Part shown: positions 24,302 through 35,589 of the stretch, piece after piece
Layout: each line of letters begins with the position of its first letter
Position numbering within the stretch: the stretch's first letter is position 1
Origin: Nemertoderma westbladi
Taxonomy: Eukaryota > Xenacoelomorpha > Nemertodermatida > Nemertodermatidae
Reading direction: 5' to 3'
Length of the DNA stretch: 64,000 nt
NCBI GenBank assembly: GCA_032718475.1
Contig: JAUCBJ010008689.1
Span: 51,301 to 115,300, forward strand
Made by a program: the position numbers and the translations under genes
The notes under the pieces: generated by a model
What the model was told of the DNA's origin: nothing
The model's database searches: none
Seen by the model: only the letters and a program-made list of their open reading frames with translations

Positions 24302-26321
24302 AAACAGGAAAAGGGCCCCCTGGACTGACAACAAAATTCAGAAGTGCCGAAATGACCTTCATAAGGCGCAGAATGAGTCCCGACTCAAACAGACTACAGC
24401 GGCCAAGAATGCAGTTAAGGCTGCATCTAGGTCCCTGAACAGGCAGTACTCTGTTAATCTACAGGAGCTAATAAACCAACAGGTTGATGCCATCAATGAT
24501 GCTGACGACAGCAGGCAATCATCCCAGGCATGGAAATCGATCAATTTGCTTACTGGGCGGAAAAGCCAACCAACCACCAAGGTTAAGGCTGAATCACCAG
24601 CCGATCGCCTCAATGGTTGGAAAGCCCACTTTGAAAAGCTCCTCAATAATGACAGGGTATTGCCTGATAACTTTATAGAAGTAAAAGTGTCTGAGTCTGT
24701 ACTCCCAGATATTCCCATTGGCGATATCTCCTTTGCAGAAGTGAAGGCTGCTGCAAAGAGCATTAAGACCAATCGTGCCAGTGGAGTAGATGGTGTTCCC
24801 CCTGAGGTCTTTAAAATACCTGAGTGTTTAAAGCTCATCTATCCCATCATAGTAGACATGTACCGAACAACAAGAGTTCCACAAGAAATGAAAACAAATA
24901 AGTTGGTGCCAGTTCCCAAGAAGGGCAACCTAACACTCTATGGTTCTTTTCGGGGAATCTCATTGATCTCGATTGCTGCAAAGCTATACAATAGGATTCT
25001 ATTAAATCGCATCAGGGATCCCATTGAGAGACTGCTCCGTGGAAATCAGAATGGGTTCCGTAAAGGTCGTGGGACCATGGAGCCAATTTTGGCACTTAGA
25101 AGGATAATTGAAGAATTATCAAAAAAGAAAGACAGGCATCTGGCTGTTATCTTTGTTGACTTCTTCAAGGCCTTTGATTCAGTCTCTCGCTCACGTATGT
25201 TCAGCATACTTTCATTATATGGGATTCCTGATGAAATCATTGCAGCAATCAGATCAGTATACGATGGTTCGACAACATTTGTGTCTACTGTTGACGGTGA
25301 CACAGAACCATTTGAAGTGTTATGGGGCGTCCTCCGAGGAGACACACTTGCACCATTCTTGTTCATTATTGTGGTTGACTATGTTCTACGCATGTCCTTA
25401 GATCATCATAATGATGATGGGGTGATGATCACTCCACCTACTGGCTCCAGAAGTCGAGGAAATCCTGCCAAGTACCTAACTGATCTAGACTTTGCTGATG
25501 ACTTAGGAGTACTCTCAGAATCATTAGAGGGAGCCCAACGGCTCCTCAGCTCATTAGAACATGCTGCTTCTAGTGTTGGTCTTTTTATTAACTCCAGAAA
25601 GACCAAAATTTTGACAGTTAACTTTGAAAGTCCTCAGCAAGTCTCTGATCGGATGAGCATAAGCTCAAAGGATGGTATGCTTGAGCATGTGGACGACTTC
25701 TGTTACCTGGGATCATGGATCCGGAAGTCAGGTGAGGACCTTCGAATACGTAAGGGAAAGGCATGGGCAGCCTTGAATAGGCTTTCCAGGATTTGGAAGT
25801 CACCGAGAATTAATCGGAAACTTAAGGTCCGATTATTTAGAGCAGCAGTAGTTCCAGTACTCCTCTACGGGAGTCCATGCTGGGCTCTAATTGCTGAGGA
25901 CACCAAATCTCTGGATGGCACATTCCCAAGAATGCTACGCCGGGTTCATTGTGTCAAGTACAATGCACACATCTCCAACCAGACACTATATAACATTGGA
26001 GGTGTCTCATTGGTTCCCCCAAGCTTGACACTAAAACAAAATCGCCTCCGCTTTGCAGGACATTGCTTTCGCCGTGAGGACCAGCCAGTGCATAATCTTG
26101 TACTTTGGCAGCCTCATGGAGTGAATAAGCATGGTGGACAGCCCATGACTTTCTTGAGACGCATCTTAAAGGACACTGGCCTTAAAGATGCGGATGATCT
26201 AGCAAATGTCATGGGTGATAGGGAGTTGTGGCGGTGCAATTTTGTTGACAAGCCGGCACAGCATTCTTAAAAATGCAGCTGCAATGCAGCATGCCGATCC
26301 TAGTAGTAGTAGTAGTAGTAG
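24302..26321 (+). mobile_element. RTE-like LINE copy 4, 5'-truncated, RT frame open
   Basis: Begins at NRKRAPWTDNK, between endonuclease and RT, and ends with the family 3' UTR and (TAG)n. From there to the stop at 26270 the frame is uninterrupted (about 650 codons) and holds the RT with FVDFFKAFDS, LRGDTLAPF (Q to R compared with the intact copy) and FADDLG, plus the C-terminal domain. The endonuclease is lost. The frame runs back without a stop through the 36-bp repeat into the tail of copy 3, giving a chimeric open frame from 24195. Array sequence GTTCTATCATGGGAA flanks both ends. Confidence 0.92.
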
Positions 26322-26970
26322 GTTCTATCATGGGAACACTACACTTGAAACTTAGCGGTTCTATCATGGGAATGCTACACATGAAACAAAGCGGTTCTAC
26401 CATGGGAACGCTACACCTGAAACTTAGTGGTTCTATCATGGGAACGCTACACCTGAAACATAGCGGTTCTACCATGGGAACGCTACACCTGAAACTTAGT
26501 GGTTCTATCATGGGAACGCTACACCACCTGAAACATAGCGGTTCTACCTGGGGAACACAACCACTACACCTGAAACTTAGCGGTTCTACCATGGGAATGC
26601 TACTCCTGAAACTTAGTGGTTCTATCATGGGAGCGCTACACCTGGAACTTAGCGGTTCTATCATGGGAATGCTAGACCTGAAACAAAGCGGTTCTACCAT
26701 GGGAACGCTACACCTGAAACTTAGTGGTGGTTCTATCATGGGAACGCTACACCTGAAACTTAGTGGTTCTATCATGGGAACGCTACACCTGAAACTTAGT
26801 GGTTCTATCATGGGAACGCTACACCTGAAACATAGCGGTTCTACCATGGGAACGCTACACCACCTGAAACATAGCGGTTCTGCCATGGGAAAGCTACACC
26901 TGAAACATAGCGGTTCTACCATGGGAACGGTACACCTGAAACATAGCGGATCTACCATGGGAACGCCGCC
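26322..26970 (+). repeat. 36-bp minisatellite array, last block
   Basis: The same unit as at 20228-21741, about 17 copies, ending near 26970. The first 50 bases after copy 4 are the same as those after copy 3. Confidence 0.94.
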
Positions 26971-29900
26971 TACATATTCATATATATTATGCATTCCAAC
27001 GGTATCCTAAAGAACCTTGAACTGCAATGATGAGTTAATTTATGTTAATCCTCTTCTTATCCCTTCGAGATTATGGCACTTTGTTGGCCAAGCTAAGATC
27101 AACCGCATTTCCCACTAAAACAATTTTGAGTAAATATGATCTCTGAAAGGGAAAGGGAAGGGATGAAAGGCCTGTATAATATTTTAAGCCCACAATCTCA
27201 ACCTTTTCGTTAACAATCTATAATAACTGGTACCACATATTTATTGAAGCTTTTCCCTTAGACATCAATGAATTTTCTTCCCTAAATTAACTTTACAAGT
27301 TGTCATCTACCTAAAGTTAACTTACCAATTCTACCCGAATACCCATCTCTCGACAAAGCATCGACACTGTTGACACGACTAATTAGCTTCGCGTTTGTTA
27401 TTGAGTGATTCGTAATATTTCCACGTCAAAAAACCCTTTACACTATAAATAATTGTATCCTATCAACACAAAAAGTAAATCAATCATGATCACCAGTACA
27501 ATTCAGTTTCTATTCTGTTCCGGTACACCTAATTAGGATCGTAGCGATGATAATATGTGGTTCCTATGAAACACCATCAAGGCATTTACAATAATCGGCC
27601 AGATCGGATCTTTGTATGTGGTTCCTATGAGACACCATCAAGGCATTTACAATAATCGGCCAGATGGGATCTTTGAAAGCCATTGTGTGCAAAGTAACAC
27701 TCTTTATTCTGCCAAACCTTATACTATATAAACCATTGTACTGTAGTTTTAAGCATTAATTATACATTCTAAACTTGTAACATCTTTTGTGATATTTCTG
27801 TAATTTAATATCGTCTCTTTACGAGTTTTAAGTGTAAAATTGATGTAGCATTTTTGGTTATTCTATTTGGCGTCTCTAATATCCTGTTATCAATCTCTTC
27901 ATGTATCTAAGCCATTAGTGGTCCGAAGGGGTTTGTTTGTTGTTAACTGTACATCATTATTCTGTAATATATTCAATGTTCTGATTCTACTAAGTAGTTT
28001 CTTTCCATTATTCTAATTATTTGGTTGATAACTCTATCGGTAGTGATGGTAACATTGTTAGCTGCGACTTCGAATTCTAATTACTCTCTTTAAATGCCAA
28101 CCACGTATTCCAAGGTGAACTCTTGCATTTACTTGTCTTGCGCTGTACCACATTAAGCTTTAGGCGCAAATTAAGGATATCTAACTCGATTAAAGTCGTG
28201 ATACTTACAGTAAAAAGATACTAGGATAAATATCAGCCATAAGGTGAATAGTGTCTCATTCGTAATTCAGACCTGGACACATAATTGTATCGGCTACGTT
28301 AATTACGGTTCGCATCGCAAATGATCCCTCGTAACATAACTTTGCCCTCGCCTCAAAAAATCTGAAAGCAGATATTTGTCTTGTTTCATAATTGAATTCA
28401 AAGTTGAAAATGTTTAAATATCCAGCCTAAAAGAGATGACAAGCATCACATTTCAAGATACCCATACCAACTTATCTATGCGAAGAACAAAGATTCCTTG
28501 AATATTGAGTTCTGTCAACAGTGTAATTGCCTATACTTACAAACTTATACATACAACTCTCAGAAATATGACACATACACGTCTAAAATATACATCCCAC
28601 ACACGAAGCAGCTCAACGAACGTTTTCAAAGAACATATGGACCCCATTTAAACTATATAAAGATATCAAAGCAAATTAAATTAAAAATTACATGTATTGC
28701 CGCCTCATCTACGTGACTTTGAATAAGGCTACTTCTATCCGCCGCCGACGTAAACTGATTTCAGTCAACCGGCCTAGATGTTGCGTATTCAAATATTCGG
28801 TTGGAGTTTGGTCGCCATATGTAGCGGTATTTAATCTGAATACCAAGTAGGCCTCACTTGAGCCGCTACCTGTGAGCCTAGTAGTCGCAGCAACATCCGC
28901 TAGTGCGTTGCACACCAATGCCTCTCGCTGTAGCTAGTTCCATTAGAATGAGCAAGGAAGCCCAACGGAGCCGATCCCCTTGTCAAAGAATAGCGGAATA
29001 ACAACGAATCGGTTTATAGATCAACTTCCAATCCATAAAACCTATCGAAGGATGACGTCCTTCACCCCAGTCTAATTATAAATAAAGTTGATTAGTTGAA
29101 ACCAAAAATAAATGTTTTACATTAATATTATATAAAACACCTCTTCCCTATAATCCCTGCACAGGGCCATTGTCATTGTCTTGCAATTAAACACTCAAGA
29201 ACTCGCAACTTGCAGGAAACAACACTGAACCGACAGTGATTTCGTAATTCATATAATCAATTTACGATTATTGTATACAATCAATATATGTTGATGGTGT
29301 TGGTTGATAAATGCTGACGCTACCTCATACACCCAAGCCAACCAGCCGATCCACCGAGTCGTTAAAGGTTTAGAAAGATTCTGAAGTTCCATGGCGGCGT
29401 GGCGTAGAGACAAACAAACAAACAACTCAAATAACAGCCTCGTACTGCACGAAGGCCCCACGAACCTGTTTCTATTCTTCGTGTCTATTTAATTGCAGAA
29501 AAGACATATGTAGTTTTAGGTGGGATTAATGCTGCCAATTAAAGTTCGATATTATGTTATTGCTAAAACGATCGCCCATTCAACACTATCCAATCTAAGT
29601 ATCAATATTAATATTAATTTATTTTAATATTTTCTTTATCCAATTTCACAAATTCGAGAAAACCTATAAGAGTTGGTGGGTTAATGAAACTGACTTTAGA
29701 GTAACTAATCTCATTGCCTTTACTGAAATAGAAATTAAACGTTGGTTGATAAATGCTGACGCTACCTCATACGCCCAAGACAACCGCCGATCCACATGAA
29801 TGTGAACAAAATGTGAACAACATCAAGTAACTAATGTTATTATACTACTACAGTAATTTATACTTTAGATTCTATTAAAATGTATTTTATTTTATTCCGG

Positions 29901-30364
29901 ATCTCATACATGCAGCCAAGCACGTAGCTCCATCCATTTATGGAATTGATTCCTATAAATTCAAAAAAATTACATTATTCTCCTGAGAAATTACGCTTGA
30001 AATGTCACGTAAATTAAACGCAGGTCACGCGCACATTGCAGATCAAACTAATCAGGCGTGCATATATAACACAGAATTCGTAAAGACAGAGAGAGGTTGT
30101 GACGGTTGTATGATGGCTGTTAATTAATCCTTGTGTTTGGGATGTGTTGGATTGGTAACAGCTACTGACTGATACTGGCAGAAATAAATAGTCAATCAGT
30201 GACACAATTCGGAAAGAAATTTAGGAAAGAAACACCGGGGAGTCCTGGTTTAGATTAAAATCGCACTCGCAGTAACTTCCCTGCGACGCTAACATAAGGG
30301 ATCACAATTATTTATATCCAATAATGCATGCAAAGTAGCGCAGCTACGATATGGTAGCACTGTC
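26971..30364. other. Intergenic DNA with two small duplications
   Basis: No gene is recognised over 3.4 kb. A 61-bp tandem duplication lies at 27554-27675 (TATGTGGTTCCTATGA, then GGCATTTACAATAATCGGCC). A ~57-bp element occurs at 29299-29356 and again at 29741-29798 in direct orientation (GGTTGATAAATGCTGACGC, then TACCTCATAC). A minus-strand frame at 28709-28918 is open but not recognisable. Confidence 0.5.
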
Positions 30365-31580
30365 ACTGCCTGGCCATTACCAGTGCACCCCATTCACATG
30401 GGGCCCAGCCTGGTCATTACCATTTCACCCCACTCACAAGGGACCCAGCCTGGACATTACCAGTTCACCCCACTCACAAGGGACCCAGCCTGGTCATTAC
30501 CAGTGCACCCCACTCACAAAGGACCCAGCCTGGTCATTACCAGTGCACCCCACTCACAAGGGGCCCAACCTGTTCATTACCAGTTCACCCTACTCACAAG
30601 GGGCCCAACCTGGTCATTACCAGTGCACCCCACTCACAAGGGGCCCAGCTGGTCATTTCCAGTGCACCCCACTCACATGGGGCCCAACCTGTTCATTACC
30701 AGTGCAACCCACTCACAAGGGACCCAGCCTGGTCATTACCAGTTCACCCCACTCACAAGGGACCCAGCCTGGTCATTACCAGTGCACCCCACTCACAAAG
30801 GACCCAGCCTGATCATTACCAGTTCACCCCACTCACAAGGGACCCAGCCTGGTCATTACCAGTGCACCCCACTCACAAAGGACCCAGCCTGGTGATTACC
30901 AGTGCACCCCACTCACAAGGGGCCCAACCTGTTCATTACCAGTTCACCCCACTCACAAGGGGCCCAACCTGGTCATTACCAGTGCACCCCACTCACAAGG
31001 GGCCCAACCTGTTCATTACCAGTGCACCCCACTCACAAGGGACCCAACCTGGTCATTACCAGTGCACCCCACTCACAAGGGGCCCAACCTGGTCATTACC
31101 AGTTCACCCTACTCACAAAGGACCCAGCCTGTTCATTACCAGTGCACCCCACTCACAAGGGACCCAACCTGGTCATTACCAGTGCACCCCACTCACAATG
31201 AGCCCAACCTTTTCATTACCAGTGCACCCCACTCTCAAGGGACCCAGCCTGGTCATTACCAGTGCATCCCACTCACAAAGGACCCAGCCTGGTCATTACC
31301 AGTGTAACCCACTCACAATGGGCCCAACCTGGTTATTACCAGTGCACCCCACTCACAAGGGGCCCAACCTGGTCATTACCAGTGCACCCCAATCACAAGG
31401 GGCCCAACCTGGTCGTTACCAGTGCACCCCAATCACAAGGCACCCAGCGTGGTCATTACCAGAACAACCCACTCACAACGAACTCAGCTTGGTCATTACC
31501 AGTGCACCCCACTCACAAGGGACCCAGCCTGGTCATTACCAGTGCACCCCACTCACAACGAACCCAGCCTGGTCATCACC
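30365..31580 (+). repeat. 40-bp GC-rich minisatellite array
   Basis: About 30 copies of a 40-bp unit (CCCAGCCTGGTCATTACCAG then TGCACCCCACTCACAAGGGA). Because 40 is not a multiple of three and the unit lacks stops in all three forward phases, each forward frame reads the same 40-residue pattern (HYQCTPLT, WSLPVHPTHKG, PSLVITSAPHSQG) in turn. The open frames are a by-product of the repeat. Confidence 0.96.
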
Positions 31581-32249
31581 ATTGAGAGACCGTTGATACT
31601 GATAAAAAAAACCCTTGAGTACATTTTATACTTTTAGCGTACGTACACATACTTTCACTTTACGTAACAACTCCAACAAACTATTATACTTTACAAAATA
31701 CTTCACACGTAGTTTACCAGTAGTTATAGCATATGATTTACAACGGTTAAAAAATATTAATGAGAGGATATACAGTAGTCTAATATGGGCTCGGATGTCA
31801 GTTTGCGCTTGGTTTCCAGACATACTGATTACATTGACAACCTGTCGTTTATAATTGGGTTCACCACATACCGTCCCGTCGGAATTCGTTAATAACCGAC
31901 CAGTCTGTGAAATTATAAAGTCAGTTACCTCTCAATGAGGCAGGGAGATAATAATAATAATTCTCCCAAAAATTGTTCAAAATGAGTTTTCACAAATTGT
32001 TTCTCCATAAATCTTATGTTTTTAAAATAAAACTCTTTTTGTACTGTATAGGTTTGTAGAGCGTTAAGGCCGATAAAATAAAACTCTTTTTGTATTGTAT
32101 AGGTTTGTAGAGCGTTAAATTATGTTATTCTCAATTAAGTTTATTATTATTATAATTTTCTAACAAAGGTAAGGAAATTTGTAACGCAACTGTAATGGAC
32201 AGTATACTAAATTTGGTCAATATTCTGATATTACAATATCTGTTCCCGC
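31581..32249. other. Intergenic DNA with a 51-bp-spaced duplication
   Basis: AT-rich, no gene seen. AAAATAAAACTCTTTTTGTA and TAGGTTTGTAGAGCGTTAA occur twice with 51-bp spacing (32024-32067 and 32075-32118). Confidence 0.6.
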
Positions 32250-32594
32250 TTAAACCTATTAAACCCGGGGGGGGGGGGTCAATATGACCCCCCCCCCGTG
32301 GTTTTTTTATTATAATTCTGAAACAAACGCAGCTGGGAATCTGAAATTTTATGACTTTTCCTAAAAATCTATTGTCTTCCTAGTAGTGAAAACCGTTTTC
32401 AAAAATATTGGGTAGTTTTCGAGTTATAGCACCATTTTTTAACCCTAATTTTTGATTTACACCTGTTTTTTGGTGTTAGAAATTGGATGGAATTCATATA
32501 AATTGATTTAGGGGGGGGGGTCAATATGACCCCCCCCCCCCCCTCCCCCCCGGTATTTGTACAACATTTTATAGCCCGGTACTAATAGGGTTAA
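32250..32594. mobile_element. TTAA-flanked MITE-like element with G/C hairpins (piggyBac-like?)
   Basis: 345 bp bounded by TTAA on both sides. The left end reads TTAAACCTATTAAACCCGGG and the reverse complement of the right end TTAACCCTATTAGTACCGGG, about 15 of 20 positions alike. Next to each end sits a G-run, TCAATATGA, C-run hairpin whose stem is about 12 bp around an ATA loop. There is no transposase ORF. TTAA duplication and short inverted termini are typical of piggyBac-type non-autonomous elements; the family assignment is inference. Confidence 0.5.
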
Positions 32595-32790
32595 TGAACA
32601 ATCGCCTTGTTTGCAAAAAAATTAAAGTATCTTAAATAAATATGTAAAAAAAACCAAAGCAAATAAAGGTATGATTATTAATTAAGATAATCCCAGCATC
32701 CCAGCAAGTTTAATACCATTTAAACTGGATAACATTACCGCAAATTAAACTAAAATTTATTGACATAATGTTAACTGGAAGTTAACTGGA

Positions 32791-33360
32791 AGTGGCGATT
32801 TTAGGTACAGAAATCCCCACGATTTAACAGTGAACAGTAATGGCAAGCGTTTTTGCCAACTACTTACTGATTGTGATCTATTGAACATTAGTTATGGGTG
32901 TTTCGGTAATATTATGTTTGGTGGTGCCTTAACATACCATAGGAAAGGAAAACATATTTCTGAGCTTGACCGTGCTGCGGTCAGCACAAACTTTATTAGT
33001 AACATCACTGCTTTTGGTGTAGTTGATCAGAGGTTGCCCTCTGACCATAATGCCATTTATTTGAATGTGAAACTTGATAATGTACCTACCGCAGCACATT
33101 TACTGGCTCGCTCACTTTGGCTTGGTAGTTATTCTGAATTTTGTGAAAAAGCCCCTAAGCCTTCATGTAGGAAACCCATAAAACCACGCCAATTGGTGCC
33201 GACTATATTTCGTTCATCGCTCAGTGTCATGGAACCAAACATGCAGCACACAATTGCCCAAGATATTACTATTGCATCTGAAGCCTTTGTAGCTGCAATT
33301 TATTCCGCTGCTAGTTCTGCATGTGTTTCCACCAGTATGACAATGGAATGTTTTCAATAG
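32791..33360 (+). pseudogene. LINE endonuclease C-terminal fragment (fourth family)
   Basis: The open frame begins before the first ATG, at SGDFRYRNPHD, which matches the catalytic GDFN motif of LINE endonucleases. It continues with ISELDRAAVS (position of the conserved D..L strand) and RLPSDHNAIYLNV, the catalytic SDH motif. The frame then runs about 100 residues into the linker and stops at 33360. No N-terminal half and no RT are seen, so it is a fragment. It ends 190 bp before the GPCR exon and is unrelated to it. Confidence 0.7.
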
Positions 33361-33548
33361 TGAAAGAGGGGAGTCCCCGTAGGTGATCCTTACTTTCTCA
33401 CATCGGTGACTTTGGCATTTTATTTGTTTGGTGAGCGCTTTGCTTACTTGGGTAGGAAAGCACACTACTGTCGTGTGATCCTGATCATTCAAGCTGTTAG
33501 TTTCCTATCCCTGCTGTTCGACTAACTACACTTTTCATTTTTTTTCAG
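33361..33548 (+). other. Intron end and 3' splice site before the GPCR exon
   Basis: The stretch ends in CATTTTTTTTTCAG at 33548, a strong polypyrimidine tract plus CAG. It lies 18 bases before the GPCR ATG and implies a 5' UTR intron. Confidence 0.7.
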
Positions 33549-33566
33549 ATAATTAACAGACTCGCG

Positions 33567-34907
33567 ATGATTTCATCTCAGAACGTTAGCGAATACATTC
33601 CAACCGATGGCCATGTTAACCCTATCGAGGCTTTCATCGCATCGTTAAATCTATTCATGTTGATAACATTCCCAATAGTCCTAATCACCTGCCTATTAGG
33701 AAACTGCACAGTTCTATACATAATAACCTGCCATCGATCAATGCGAACTGTAACCAATTACTATCTCGCCAACCTCTGCATCGCAGATCTGTTTGTCGGG
33801 ATTTTTTGCATAATTCCAGAGATGTACAACTTTGTCTATGGCGAGTGGACTGTTGGATACGTCCTCTGTCGTCTTTTTAAATTCATACAGAAATTCAACC
33901 AAACAGCTACCGTGTTGTTCTTATGCGCCATATGTTTGGAACGCTATATTGTCATATGTTGGCCATTCGAAAGCTCAAGTTGGCTGACATCAAAACGAAT
34001 AAAACTATCTATTTTGCTAATATGGTTGATCTCAATGGCCGCCAATGGTATTTATATCCATGTAGCTACTTACCAAGAGATGGATAATGCGTTGAAGAAG
34101 GAGACGGTTTTCGCATGTCGCACTCTGGGATGGGACGACAACATGGAGGACGCGTTCCAGATCGGGGAGTTCGTATTCTGGTACCTGATCCCACTTATTA
34201 TTATGGTGACGGTCTACTCTAAAATCATATTCACACTGAAAAGGTCTACAATGCGCGCTCCAGGTGAGGCTGACCAATCGACCAGACGAGTGTCTGGAAC
34301 CGGCGCCTGCTCTGATCAGCTGCGATTCCACAGACTGTCAGCAGCGGGACATTACCTTCACGACCGTCTACGTTCCCATTCAGCCATCAGTGTGACTTCA
34401 GAGCGGAGTTACAGTCGCGATGCAACTCCGGGCCAGAGAATCACATCGCAAAGAAATCGTGTTATCAAACTATTGGTGTTAATTTTAATATTCTATATGG
34501 TTCTAATGCTTCCATATCACGCAATGAATCTATGGTTGATCGTGGATTCCTGGAGAGGTAGGAGCACTTTTGGTGCGACACGTTTCAGTATTGCCATGAT
34601 TCCGGTGAGCCTACTGTTCCGTTACATCAAATCTACTGTCAACCCACTCCTTTACGCTCTCAGCTCCCCCAAATACATCCGTAAATGCATTGATTGTTTT
34701 ACCTGTAAGAAACTGCGCGGTCGGCGTAATGGCACGGCTAACCTACAGGGTAGGAAGTCATCGGTAACGATGATGACAATGTGCAACGTAAAACCCACCT
34801 TTGCTCAGCAAACAGCAAACAGCACAACAGCACTCCCGATGAAGTATATGGAAGTAAACGAAGATCAAGTTGATAATGCATCATCTGTGGCATCATCTTA
34901 TAAGTAA
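33567..34907 (+). CDS. Rhodopsin-class (A) peptide GPCR, trissin-receptor-like
   Basis: A 446-residue seven-transmembrane receptor in one coding exon, expected at the plasma membrane and G-protein coupled. Landmarks: N-glycosylation site NVS at 6-8; TM1 with GN at 45-46; TM2 LCIAD with Asp74; Cys101 and Cys183 for the ECL2 disulfide; TM3 ERY at 125-127; TM4 Trp153; TM5 Pro209; a basic third loop of about 75 residues; TM6 with LPYHAMNLW around Pro316; TM7 NPLLY at 359-363; a C-tail with CIDCFTC as likely palmitoylation sites. The usual CWxP of TM6 is replaced (LMLP), so the Trp6.48 toggle is absent. The LPYHA..LW element together with the TM2-TM3 pattern resembles trissin receptors, which also lack CWxP. 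Class A is certain, the ligand is not. Confidence 0.9.
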   Translation: MISSQNVSEYIPTDGHVNPIEAFIASLNLFMLITFPIVLITCLLGNCTVLYIITCHRSMRTVTNYYLANLCIADLFVGIFCIIPEMYNFVYGEWTVGYVLCRLFKFIQKFNQTATVLFLCAICLERYIVICWPFESSSWLTSKRIKLSILLIWLISMAANGIYIHVATYQEMDNALKKETVFACRTLGWDDNMEDAFQIGEFVFWYLIPLIIMVTVYSKIIFTLKRSTMRAPGEADQSTRRVSGTGACSDQLRFHRLSAAGHYLHDRLRSHSAISVTSERSYSRDATPGQRITSQRNRVIKLLVLILIFYMVLMLPYHAMNLWLIVDSWRGRSTFGATRFSIAMIPVSLLFRYIKSTVNPLLYALSSPKYIRKCIDCFTCKKLRGRRNGTANLQGRKSSVTMMTMCNVKPTFAQQTANSTTALPMKYMEVNEDQVDNASSVASSYK

Positions 34908-35589
34908 TTGTAGTAATGGAAGATGAACAATATAATATACTAAAGATTCTATATGCTGTTTGACATTTAGAATCATTGCGTAGTCCGGTATAATCGACTT
35001 TACCTCGCATAGTGAGCCGCTTGCGTTCGTGTTTTGTGAACATTAACGTAGAACTTACGCTATTATTAACATACAATGTTGTATTATGAAACAGTTGTTC
35101 TTTGTTCACATGCATTATTATACTTTTAGTCCACGTAGGCACGTGCATTTAGTCGATTATATTTAGTTGCATGTAACTAAAGATAGTCTGTCATGTTGTA
35201 GATGTTAATAAACATTCCTTATTGAAATATTTGTGGAAAAACAACTGAATATAATTTAAGTGTTTGCTGTTTACTAATTATAAGAAATGTTTCCTTTTGT
35301 TTTGTGTTATATAATTGTAATGTTTTTTCGTTAAGCCGGTGAATATTTGGAACAAAAAAAATTGTGTTTAATATAACATTTAGAGACCGCGCTTAAGATG
35401 TACAGTATTTGGTTAACATCTGTGGGGTAAATACATATAATAATAGTACGAAATAAATATCCTTGGCTATTTTAATGGACATGAAAATGTTTGTTATCTT
35501 TTGAAATAAAGGAAGGTGACTTACGATACAAAATAATAAAATATATTTATACAAAAAAATATATTACTTTTCATAACTTATGTTATATA
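34908..35589 (+). other. GPCR 3' UTR and downstream DNA
   Basis: An AATAAA at 35207-35212, about 300 bases after the GPCR stop and followed by a GT-containing stretch (ATATTTGTGG), is the likely poly(A) signal. The rest is AT-rich with nothing recognised. Confidence 0.6.

Noticed and set aside
28709-28918. Minus-strand 69-codon frame without AT bias
   Set aside because: No domain, splice signals or neighbours support a gene.
30351-31637. Several overlapping long plus-strand frames rich in HYQCTPLT/WSLPVHPTHKG
   Set aside because: All arise from one 40-bp repeat read in three phases; not listed as genes.
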